From the NCBI GenBank assembly GCA_964017045.1, contig OZ024809.1:10005012-10069011 (forward strand): a stretch of DNA of 64,000 nt, given 5' to 3'. Every line of letters begins with the position of its first letter. Position 1 is the first letter of the stretch. The translations under genes and the position numbers were made by a program. The stretch is from Omphiscola glabra. Lineage: Eukaryota; Mollusca; Gastropoda; Lymnaeidae. The notes beneath the pieces are model-generated. The model worked only from the letters and a program-made list of their open reading frames with translations, had not been told where the DNA came from and did no database searches. This document shows positions 10,501 through 20,896 of the stretch, piece after piece.

Positions 10501-13500
10501 CATCCCAGCCTTCAAAACTGCCCTCAAGACCCATCTCTTCAAACTGTACTATACCGACTCGTTCTCACCCCCCTCTAACTGATAAACAACCCTCGATGCT
10601 GCTGGGTGCTGTCCATTGCTAGACAGGGGTAGATAGTACTTGGGTGGTTGAGGTTAAGATTTTTACCAATTGCTGTGTTTAAATGTATAATTTTCTGTGG
10701 TTGCTAAATTTTATGTGAAGCGCAGTGACCCTATCTCTAGTCTGGGATACTGGGCTATATAAAACAAGCTTAATAATAATAATAATGTCCTTTTTTTGTG
10801 GTGTGCAATCTTTAATGAAGCAGTACATAGGAAGTGGCTTAAGTATAACTGGCAAATAAGTGCAGTAAGATTCCTTTTTAAAATATTCAATACATTAAAC
10901 ATTAAAACTCTTGAGAGCTTAGGCTATTAATGTATAAAAATACATCTTTATTTTATTAAAACTAATATGTTCAAATTTTACAAAACTTTTCATCAGTGTC
11001 TTTATGCTTGTGATCGACCTTTAGGAGATTATATCAATCATAATGATTGCTTGAGTGATTGCAATGTGAGTAATTTATATACTTTCAACTGACGCAAATA
11101 AATTTGAATTTGTGAAATTTCTTCTTAGAAATGATTGTTATAATTAAAAAAATATTATTATTTTTTGGAATCAAATTAAAATATGAATAACCTTTTTTTC
11201 TTATTTAAAGTAAGTTTTTCAAAAAAATATTTTAAAATACACCAGCTCATGGTTATTTATTGTCTGCAACTATTGCCAGTTTCCTGTAGCATAATAATAT
11301 ACTGAATAAAAAAGCTTTAAAAAAAAATTATTATTTTATACACCTACAAAGAACTATTTATCTTGTTAAAATCATGTTCATTATTTTATTTGTTCAATAG
11401 CACGAGAGAAACAAAAACAATATAAATGCCAGACATGCATGCAGTGAAAGTTGTGATGTTATTTCATCTTTGCTGAAACAAAAATATGGCAGTTGCCCAG
11501 CTCCAAATGATATAAGAGGTTTTAAATCTGCATGTGTACAAGAGTGCGCTAATGATTTAAATTGTGATGGGCTGCACAAGTGTTGTAATAATGGGTGTGG
11601 AAAAGTTTGCCACAAGCCTGTAGCATATCATGGTAAATTTTTTTATCAGTCTGCCAAGATTTTTTATTCTGTGAATTTTAAAATATTCTTTTATTTCTTT
11701 CCATAATTCAATGTAAACTTTTCGGAGTATTAACTGGGTTGTGTATATATTATAAATTCAATATAAAGAAATAAACTTTCATCCAGGGCTAATTTATTTA
11801 TTTGCCTCCATAGTTATTCCAGCTGTTCCAACCGATCTACAAATCACTGAAAAAAATGATGGTGGAATGATTGTTACTTGGAACACAATAAAAAGCTCAT
11901 CTGCGCTTCCACCAATTGTTTATATCTTGAGATGGTGGTGTTTGCACAGTCATCCTGTGGTTGTCCAATATAAGTTTGTAAGTATTTTAAAAGTACTAGT
12001 TTAGAGAACTGAAAAAGTTTACGATTTAACATTTAAATATTACATTAAAAGGATGATAAATCCATACATAAAATATTTTGTTTACTTAAAAAATTACTCC
12101 TCTCTCCTGTGATATTTTTTCTCATCAAGTTTTTCACTATAGAAGACAAAGCTTAACATGCAAAATAAGAAATAAATTAGATCTAAACTTTGTTACAATT
12201 TTATCTGCAGACAACTAACAAACAGGCAAAACTAAAAGGCCATCCCCTAATTCAACCTGAATCAAAATGTAATTTTATGGTTGCTGCGATAAATATTCAT
12301 GGATCAGAGGGATTCACCAAGGTCAAGGCATATACAAAAGGTAAGCACCACATCAGCAGAAGGCTAGCAATGACTACAATAAAATTGAACTTTACATCTG
12401 TATGCATGATAATATCATAATTTTATTCCTATTATTTTTTTAGGGGGGGGGGCGGAAGAGGGGTATTTATTTATGTAAATGTAAATCCTATTGTTTTTAC
12501 ACGTTAAAGTCAGTTTTTATTGTATCCCCTGAAGGGTTTCTCAAGCCATCCCAACCTTTAAATCTGGAACATGTGAGAAGCAAGCAACAAGATGGCAAGG
12601 CTGAGATAACAATTAGATGGCTGCCCCCACAGCATACAGATGGGCTCCCAGTTACTAGATACAAGGTAAACACCTCAATAAACTGTTAAGATATACAGTA
12701 ACTTTCAGTTGCCAATTTTCAGCCATGTCATTAATTTTTTTAGCTGATAAACTTATTGTAGATTAGTATTTGAGAAAATAGTTCATCAGCATATTGATAG
12801 ACATTGAATACAATTACAGACTATAGACAGCAGTATTACTTGGTGCCTGCATATTCATTTCTCTTAGAATTGATCTGCCACCTTTTTCCAATTCAGTCAC
12901 CTTTCAGGACTACGTGCATATTAGCAAAAATAAAACTCAGTAGTGAATAATTTTTTCCTCTGTTGAAAGACCCATTTAAAAAACAGCTGCCTGGCATGGG
13001 TTCCTTTCCTACTGGGAACACTGGTGGTAGCTGGAGCTGTGACTTAGTGACAAATGTATATGCGCCTTTGAGATGCGCTTGTTTCATTTCTGTAAATTTT
13101 GGCTCATACTGTATTTCTGTTTACGCAAATTAATATTTTTAACTTCAAGATGTATAATGTTTGAACTTTAGGCAAAGCATCTCTTTCCAATAAATATTAA
13201 TTGTTGCAATAGATATCTTGGAGCGATGGCCTTCCCCGTGGATCAAAAAGCTATGTTCGAGTACAAATGCACGAGAAAACTATACCTGGTGACAGAAATA
13301 GCTATGTCATTCCAAAACTTCAATGGTGCACACTCTATTTCATACAGGTAATTATCTCTACAACTCCCTTAAAAACCTTGCCAAAAATATTTTTTAACGC
13401 ATTATTCTTAAGTTAAATTTGCTTATATGCTAATACACCATTTGCAAAGTAATTGACTTAAAGGGATTTAATTTTTTATACCACTTAATATATTTATTTT

Positions 13501-16500
13501 AAAAAACCTTTTTTTTAGACATGATGTTTCAAGAAATGTTAATGAATGATGAGTGATTGTATCTATCTTAAGACAGAAGGCCTTTTTACTCATACACCCT
13601 TGATTCCAGACTTTCTTATTTAATTGAAGTCCCCAAATTAACTTTGTTTTTAAGAACTAAAATATTATTTAATAATACAATTTTAAAGATTAATGTGTCC
13701 ATGAATGTAAAATAAGTATAAACTAGAAAATTAAAATTCACAAAACTCAGTTTTTGCATTGTACTAACACAGTTTGGAGATTGAAGAAAAAGCAAGATAA
13801 AATCTTGTTCCTTAATACTAAAATCAAGAATATCTCTTTTAACTTGTTGTCAGTGGGGGAGGGGGTCGACAGTAAGAGGCATTTTTGTTTAAACTATTGG
13901 GAATATATTATAGCACAACTGATCTAATACTTCTTTTCCCTTGACATAGCAGAAATGTATTGTTAAAACAAAGTGGAAATAGTTTGAAGAAAAATCCTTA
14001 ACCAAATCCAGTGACAAAATGTCTGGCATTGGCTAAGCCATTTTAAAACTTCAGTGATAAAATAACTTATTAGGTATGAGTGTTGGATTTAGAGCCTTTA
14101 TTTTCCAGGTGCAAGCTGAGGTGAAATGGAATGAGAAATCTCTTTTTGGAAAATCAGCATTTATGCACACAGAAGCATGTCATGGTCCCCAGCCTGCAAA
14201 GGAAATTGGTCAGTTCTCTATTTTATTATTTTATTTTTCAAACCTATACTCTCTAGTTATCTGCTTTGTGGTGATGGCATGCTTTTAAATTTGCAACCAC
14301 TAAACATTTTATGAGGTTGAGAAAACTTTATATTCATTGATTGTATGTAAAATATATTTCTTCAGATTTGATTGCTTTTAATATTATTATTTGGATGCAT
14401 CTTAATGCTTTAAAATATTTGTTATGACTTGTATAAAAGTAAACTGTTTTGTTAAAATGCACTGAAAAATTGTTAGTGTATGTCACATCATTGTGTAATC
14501 AGTGAGGTTGCTGGATAATTTTATGGAGATTGCCAACTTACAAACTTGCAACATCCCATCCACTCAGACCAGTGGTTCTCAACCTTCCTAATGTCGCGAC
14601 CCTTTAATACAGTTCCTCGTGTTGTGGCGACCCCCAACCACAAAATTATTTTTTGCTACTTCATAACTGTAAAGTATGTGTTTTCGGATGGTCTTAGGCA
14701 ACCCCTAAGAAAGGGTCGTTTGACCCCCAAAGGGGTCGCGAGCCACAGGTTGAGAACCGCTGACTTAGACAGGTATTTATGGTCAAATATGACCAGGTCA
14801 TTAAACCCTTGGACTGATCTGTTTTGAGCTTTTCATTGACTGTACAAGGCAATATTCAAGAAAATCAGTTTGATAGTGATGAATCTGCAAAAATTTTGCT
14901 TGAAATTTTGACAGTTGCAAACATCTGTTAAGAAGTTCTTGTCTTTTAAATCTTTCAGAGATGGAGATTATCTCTCCTGTTGACTTTCAAAGATTCTCCA
15001 TATACAATATCACTGTCCACACACCAGCCTTTTTAAACTCCAAGCTTACAGCCAATGTGACCTGGTCTATTTATCCGGGTGAGTATTGCAGACCTGTTTA
15101 CGCTTACAGTTTTGGTGTACACTGTAGTACTTTGAGATATCTTTTGCCTTTGAATGCTGAGACCTGTCAGATTTATAATTTTATGAAACTGGGTAAAAAA
15201 TATATTCTGGTGGTTTTTACTCTTTAAAATAATATGTATTAATAATATATAAAACAAGGTTTTCGGTTGTTAATTTTAGCTCCTTTCTATAGCTAGCGGT
15301 GAATGAACAGAGAAATACGATTGGCTGGGCACCATCCATTATTATATTACGTACACACTGAGAGGGGGTGGTGTTGACTTGGAAGCATATGTGTGCATTG
15401 GAGGGGTGGGGGTCAAAAATTTTTTAAAGGTTATTTAATAATACTACGTTTCGCAATAATTGTCATATTGTTACTTTGTGTTTTCACAATGAATTCACTA
15501 GATACAGCAAAAGTAATATTAAGCGTTTCATCCTAGTGACAAATTTATTAAACATTTGCTTTATTTGCTTTGGTGCTGTATGACGTAATTTTGTGACATA
15601 ACTATCTAGTTTTTCGGCTGAATGTCGGCGATTGTCAAAATGGAGAAAACTACTGATTTGTTTTAAAAATGCATTCTCAACTGCACCATACAGTAGCATT
15701 AGTTTTTGAAATATTTTATAAGATCTAGTAAGCATCATTTGAAATCTATTTTTAGAAGTCTTTAAGCAGCTGTACAGTACCCCAGCCCTCCTCTTCCCTT
15801 ATTTCCATATCCCAATAAAATCATTTTCATAGGCTTAATGCAGGGGTGGGCTATTTATGACCCGCCACATTAAATATTGTAGCCCACAGGAGGAATCACA
15901 AAAGAACTTATTTTGTGATTATTTTCATTTTTGGCATAAACTCACATTTGAAATATATATGCAAAATATTTTGAATGATTTGTGCCATGTCTGCTTTCTT
16001 CGCTCATTTTTAGACTCATTTAAAAAAAATTAATTAAAACAAAAAATTATAAAACAGTTTTACTATTTGTATACTGCTAAAAATAAAAAGTATGCATATA
16101 AGCACAGCTAGGTAAGGGGAACCTAATTTTCCATGAGCATTACGATTAAGTGTAGAATGAGGCAAAACTATATTCAGGTATACACAAAAGTGCATCCCTG
16201 CATTTTGAATTTATGAATATAAATGTCAGTCATCAACTTTGAGAAGTGACCTGAATTTGACATCTCTATGTTTTATTAATTTACTGTTACAATATGGTAT
16301 TGTACGATTTTGAGATGGAAAAGTACTATTCTGAGACTATATTGTGCTATTTTTGGAGTTCCATTGTAACAGGTCTGGTATTGTAGTTACTTCCTTTTGA
16401 TTGTAGAATAAATTACCCCAATAAGTCATTATTATGAAATTTTATCGGACTTTCCAAAAGTTTAAATTAAAAAAAGATATACTTTTTTTTTTTAAATTAA

Positions 16501-19500
16501 AAAATTATTTCAAATATAAATTAAAAGCAGGGCATTAACTGATGTGTTACTGTTGTGTCTTACAGCATGAATATGCAGATTAAAAAAAAATGTTCTGCCA
16601 TTTGTCACATATTGTAAAAGTAGTAAAAAGTATGGTTAATTCACTGATATGCTTTATATTTGAAGTGATGTGGAATATAACCTTCTTAAAAAATTTCAAG
16701 CAAATCACTTCAGATTAAAGTTATTTTTGTTAAATTTTTTAACAATTTCTTTTATGGCAGGTTCCAGTGTAAAAAATGTGAAACTTTATTGGACACTGGA
16801 TGTGTGTGAAAGAGAATCCATGCACAGAAAGACAAAAGTCCGGTTAAAAAATGAAGCTTCTACAAATGTAAGCATAGTTAACTATATCACAATACTTATT
16901 ATGAATGAACATGTTTTTGAAAAGACCCATGGGAAATTATTACCTTTACAGGTATATTTAAAGGGCTTTTTAAAAAAATGATTGGTCACCTACTTTTATT
17001 TTCACCTTCATGCTTTGAATAAATAACATTTTTTCCGCTACAGCAAAGCTACTTTACAATAAGTGATCTTTTATCTGACTGCGTGTATGAGCTCAAGTTA
17101 CATACAGTCAATTTTATGGGGAAGATGGATGAGGGGCGCACTGAGATCTTTACAACTCCTCCATGCCTTGCTACAAAGGGAAGCATTGTCAATCAGACTT
17201 GTCTCTCAGAAGGTATGGGGCTCTCTTCACTACTTTGATGTGTCATTAAAACTTGGTCTTTATGTGTACAAAGGTGAAACTGTTTTGCATGATTTTAGCT
17301 GGCATGAAACTTGACATGAAGGTTGTCAAGTATTTATTTGCTCTCTACACTAACAGGGAATACCTCAACTACCATGCATACTATTCAATAAAGGAATTAT
17401 ATGAAATATTTATAAACATATACTCTGCTGAATGTAATAGAATTACTTATTGGCAGATGTCATGAGGAAATAAGCTACATTTTACCTGTTAATTTTGATT
17501 ATTACTTTCATTAACATAATTTTGTGTTTCACCTAATCTTTTATTTTTGTTTTCAGTCACTCCCCCTTTACCGCCATTTGGTTTGAATGTATTTTTCAAG
17601 CCCAAGTACACTTGTATTTGTCAGGCCTTTGTGTTCTGGCAGCACCCAGTAGATCAGGAGAGTAGAATCAGCCAGTTCATAGTGCTCTGGGGTCCAAGCA
17701 GGCCTCCATCTAGTCATAATATTGGTGTCTCGTCTATTGTGTACAATTCTTCACCATACAAAATCTATGTACCTGGGGTAGGCAAAGCACTATGATAATT
17801 CTTTTTTTAATTTATCTTATTTTTATTAGAGTGAAGGTTTGTTAGATCACATTAAGATATTAAAGTTCCACTGAAAGAGGTTTCCTTTTTTTATAATAAA
17901 ATTTCTCTCATAATTCTTTTATTTATCCAAATTTATAAGTCCTTTAATGTACATTGTAAAAAATTTAAATTTTGTTCAGGCATGAGTTATAATTTTTTCA
18001 TAAAGATTCACATGAAAATTTGAAGTACTGCGTAGTAATAGTTGGTTAACGTAGACTAATATATTTACATGAGCAGCTACCAATTTTGTAATTGTATGTA
18101 ATTGCTTGTGTATATTTAATAAATCTATCATGGGGTGTCACTTTAATTTTTTTATGCTCTTTAACTTGAGTAAAAACCCTTCACCTAACTTCTCCAGCAC
18201 TTTCCCTTTGCTCCTTCTGCTCTATCCAACTTCCCAGAGTAAAATGTTGAAGTTTTCCATTGTATTTCAGAATGACTCTCGAGCCTGCATGTCATATTTG
18301 GAGCGTTCTAAACACTACACAGTCCAGATCATTTCCCAAGCATCTAAGCTAAAGAGTGTGCCAGCAGTTTTTCATTACACAACACCAGATGACATTGCTC
18401 CATGTTATGATGCTCCAAAGCAAAACAATCTTAAAGGTATCAGGAGAACCGATATTCTAGGCATGACTGCCTATACCCTTGTGTAAACTAGTACAACAAT
18501 CCTCAAAAATATCTTTCAGAGTTTTGCGATTCAATACAGTGTTATTTATTTACTGAAATATCTCATTAGGAAATGGCGTCAGCGGGCCGTCGAGCTTGCG
18601 CTCCTTATGCCCTCCCTGGCGCCCACCCACACCTGCCAGCCGCCGGGTTTCCCCGACTCCGGGCCGTGCAGGGGGACGCCAGAGACCTACCCGGGCGTGG
18701 AACGCAACCGCTCGATCGAGTTCGCTGATGGAGGCCCCCCCGCCCGGAGACGTCTGGTCGACCGAAGACGCTGTGTTTCAAGCGTCCGTAGTCCACTTTC
18801 CTAGGGGCCGGGACGGTAAATTAACGTCCTAATATCTCCCCCCACCCGTCCCGGGGAAGCATCGGATTCTACAGTGGGTTTCCACCTCGCAACTAATTCG
18901 CGAAGTAGCTGGGACAAAACGGTTGCCTAGGAGCAGCTTTCTCAGGGCTGCATATTTAGAATCACCGGCCATAGGCTTCCACCACAGCCTATCGCCTCAT
19001 ATCCCTTAACGGCAACTTGTAATCATGATCCCTACCCTAGTTTGCCTTTTCTTCCCCCTGCAAAGTATCACAGGTGGCAGCCCTGTAGGAGCCGTTTATT
19101 CCAGCAACTACCATGCATGCCCTTGTCTGCCATGCGGAACACGCAATGGTGGTAATGTTCCTCGGGTTAACGCTGAGGGGGTCGGTGGCCAGCGCTTCCA
19201 AATCGGCAAGCCACTACAGACTTGTCAACCGGAATCCCGGGGGGTTATTTATTTACTGATAGTTTGAACTGATATATGTCTTTGAACTAGATGTACATTT
19301 CAAATGGTCACCTATTTTTTAGGGTAGTAATCACTAATGAAAAGAAACTTAGTAACAATGGAAAAGTAGTATTCAAATGACAGCTATATTGAGAGATTAA
19401 TTCATACAAAAATAAATGGCTTTTTACATCTGCATATGCCTAGACCAGAGAGTATTGGTAAATCTAAGCAACTATAAATAATCGTAGACACCAATCAAAT

Positions 19501-19832
19501 ATTTTACTGCGTGTATATGCAACAGTAAATTCTAATGTCAAATTTACATGTTGGGTTTTCACCAGCTAAATAATGGATTGTGCTTTTTTTTTTTAATTTT
19601 TTAAATTTTTTAAAATAAATATATATATCCAATCATCTAGTTTCTTTTTATTCTGTTAGATCCAGTCGCTGCTATTGATCCAGGCTTTTTGGGCTCTATT
19701 GATACCCAAGTAAGAGAATTATCCAACACAACAGCAGCAGTCATGGAGAAACTCAACAATGATCATCCATCAAGAACCAGCTCACAAATCCTCATGATTT
19801 TATGCCTTGTAACTTTGATGGTTACAAAATGA
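7531..19832 (+). CDS. KAL1 (ANOS1): Anosmin-1 (Kallmann syndrome 1 protein) homologue, 15 coding exons
   Basis: Secreted matrix glycoprotein; in vertebrates anosmin-1 binds heparan sulfate and modulates FGFR1 signalling in axon guidance and neuronal migration. Coding exons: 7531-7662, 9178-9252, 10997-11065, 11401-11632, 11814-11977, 12211-12340, 12535-12665, 13213-13347, 14109-14208, 14959-15078, 16761-16867, 17044-17212, 17557-17777, 18271-18436, 19660-19832. All junctions are GT-AG and all phases agree, giving 707 aa (human about 680). Domains: signal peptide 1-19 (MRGIELFLLWINVIQFGSC); Cys-rich region about 20-115; WAP domain about 121-165 (KYGSCPAP...KCCNNGCGKVC); four FN3 domains at about 171-265, 268-388, 395-512 and 523-638. 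The WAP domain followed by four FN3 domains is diagnostic of anosmin. The first in-frame ATG (7531) is preferred because it begins the signal peptide. Odd: the protein ends in a short hydrophobic run (ILMILCLVTLMVTK) instead of the His-rich tail of the human protein. Introns contain several transposons. Confidence 0.95.
9614..10097. mobile_element. hAT-type MITE with internal aatcgg-rich repeats
   Basis: This 484-bp element lies in anosmin-1 intron 2. Its termini tagtgatgggacgat and atcgtcccatcacta are perfect inverted repeats. It is flanked by identical 8-bp duplications atttgtac (9606-9613 and 10098-10105). Both subterminal regions are packed with direct and inverted copies of aatcggaatcgtatcgg-like motifs, as in transposase-binding arrays. 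There is no coding capacity. Confidence 0.9.
10449..10787 (+). mobile_element. 3' end of a CR1/L2-type non-LTR retrotransposon
   Basis: A relic in anosmin-1 intron 2. From 10463 to a TGA at 10580-10582 the frame reads WDSLPLHIYN...FKTALKTHLFKLYY, the typical C-terminal end of LINE reverse transcriptases (the NSLP...FK..LKTHLF pattern). A 3' UTR follows, ending in a (taa)n tail at about 10771-10787. It is strongly 5'-truncated and not functional. Confidence 0.8.
14570..14762 (-). mobile_element. SPIN-like non-autonomous hAT element, copy 2
   Basis: This 193-bp element lies in anosmin-1 intron 9. It runs from cagtggttctcaaccttcct to ccacaggttgagaaccgctg. Internal SPIN landmarks are gcgaccctttaatacagttc, cgacccccaaccacaaaatt and gacccccaaaggggtcgcga. 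The 8-bp flanks actcagac (14562-14569) and acttagac (14763-14770) differ at one base. It is better preserved than copy 1 at 3667-3836. Confidence 0.9.
15089..16377. mobile_element. DNA transposon with cagacctgtt ends and 6-bp target duplication, copy 1
   Basis: This 1289-bp element lies in anosmin-1 intron 10. The left end is cagacctgtttacgcttac and the right end is gtaacaggtctg. It is flanked by identical 6-bp duplications gtattg (15083-15088 and 16378-16383). Much of it is similar to the element at 39461-40869, and its ends match a 150-bp element at 55116-55265. A minus-strand open frame (15738-15484) may be a transposase remnant, but I cannot assign it. The insertion begins 10 bp downstream of the exon 10 splice junction. 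Confidence 0.85.
18557..19243. mobile_element. GC-rich 687-bp insertion with 16-bp target duplications
   Basis: It lies in anosmin-1 intron 14 (18437-19659). The direct repeats gttatttatttactga at 18541-18556 and 19244-19259 are identical and bracket DNA far richer in G and C than the surrounding intron. Long target duplications of this kind are typical of LINE-mediated (target-primed) insertion, but no poly(A) or short-repeat tail is visible at either end. Short open frames inside (for example 18596-18832 and 19025-19267) match no family I recognise. It could be a retroposed transcript or a LINE/SINE fragment. Confidence 0.7.
19385..19480. repeat. Dispersed repeat, copy 1
   Basis: A segment with landmarks ggctttttacatctgcatat and gtattggtaaatctaagc recurs in the same orientation at 24505-24600 with modest divergence. 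It belongs to an unidentified interspersed repeat. Confidence 0.6.
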
Positions 19833-20188
19833 GTATGTAGTGACAGGACTTTGTTATTTTCTTCAGTTATTGATCACTGAACAGATAAGCTTAATTTTAA
19901 CAGCTTTCATCTAACGTCACATGACCAATGTTCCTCCAACTGTCAAAGAGGACTACTCTGAGACACATCCTTACGATTTTCCTCACATTCTCAAGAGCAG
20001 AAATTTTGTAATCGGCTTCCACTAGTGGAGCATTTAAATCTAATAGGAATTTAAAGTTGTTTCACTGAACGACAAAAAATAGACAAGATACGCACTCTCC
20101 ACTTTAAGGTGAATTTCTCATTTAAAGTAGTCTACTCAGTTCTGCTATAAATTTCATTTCACAAAATGCTCATATGATCCAAAGTATT

Positions 20189-20194
20189 AATAAA
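20189..20194 (+). promoter_or_regulatory. Candidate poly(A) signal for anosmin-1
   Basis: AATAAA lies about 360 nt downstream of the anosmin-1 stop codon. Other AATAAA motifs occur at 21209-21214 and 21953-21958, so a longer 3' UTR is possible. No transcript evidence is available to choose among them. Confidence 0.4.
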
Positions 20195-20517
20195 AGCTTT
20201 TACACTTAAATGAAGTTATTTTTTTCAACATATTTACTTGCTACTACACACACACATTTCTGTCCCTTTTTAAAGGGTGAACGTGTTTGTACCCAAAGCA
20301 ACTGTGTAAGGTGATGATTTTTGTATTAGAGGTTATTTTGGGTAGTAATTTATTTCTGTGCTAAGAGATCTTTGTCACTGTAAATATATTTTCCATAAAA
20401 CCCAAGCAAACCTAATGTTAGTTACCAAGCTTTTTATCTCAGGATGTAGAAGTTATGAATTCTGTTATGTCAATATGAGAAAATTGGTTCATGTAAAAAT
20501 TTTATTTTAAGCAATTG

Positions 20518-20811
20518 CTGGGTGGCCGAGTGGTCTGAACTGAGCAAATCTCAAGCTAATGGTCAGGAGTTCAATCCCCGCTAAAGCCCAGTCAAGCAAA
20601 AAACACCACCAGCACCCCGGGGGGATGGGACTCGTTAACCTTGAACGGCAACCCATCTAAGAGAAGGCAACTCTGAATTCAAACCCGGAGATGGGGAGAT
20701 GGAGTTCCCATGCGCCTAACTGGCAGCAGTGAGACCTCTCGAACATCGAACAGTGGAGCGCCGTGAGCATGCTATGGAATGAGCGCTATATAAGTACTCC
20801 AATCAATCAAT
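20518..20811 (+). mobile_element. tRNA-derived SINE, copy 2 (gcgctatataa tail)
   Basis: The head gctgggtggccgagtggtct and a B-box-like ggagttcaatcccc form a recognisable tRNA-like promoter region. The core (gggatgggactcgttaacct, aactctgaattcaaacccgg) is shared with copies 1 and 3. It ends with gagcgctatataagtactcc and a (caat)n tail, a LINE-like 3' end different from the gacggatgcc tail of the other copies. Confidence 0.88.
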
Positions 20812-20819
20812 CTCCTAGA

Positions 20820-20896
20820 TTTGACTTTGTAACGCGCTTCGAGCCTTTGGGGATGAAGCGTGATTTTTCAAATAAACTTTATTATTATTAAGTATT
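20820..20896 (+). mobile_element. Short LINE/SINE 3' tail fragment
   Basis: The segment with gtaacgcgcttcgagccttt and ggggatgaagcg, ending in aaactttattattatta, resembles the 3' terminus of CR1/L2-like elements and their SINE partners. It directly follows SINE copy 2. Confidence 0.45.

Noticed and set aside
18596..18832. Open frames in the GC-rich insert of anosmin-1 intron 14
   Set aside because: Overlapping frames on both strands are expected in GC-rich DNA; no recognisable domain.
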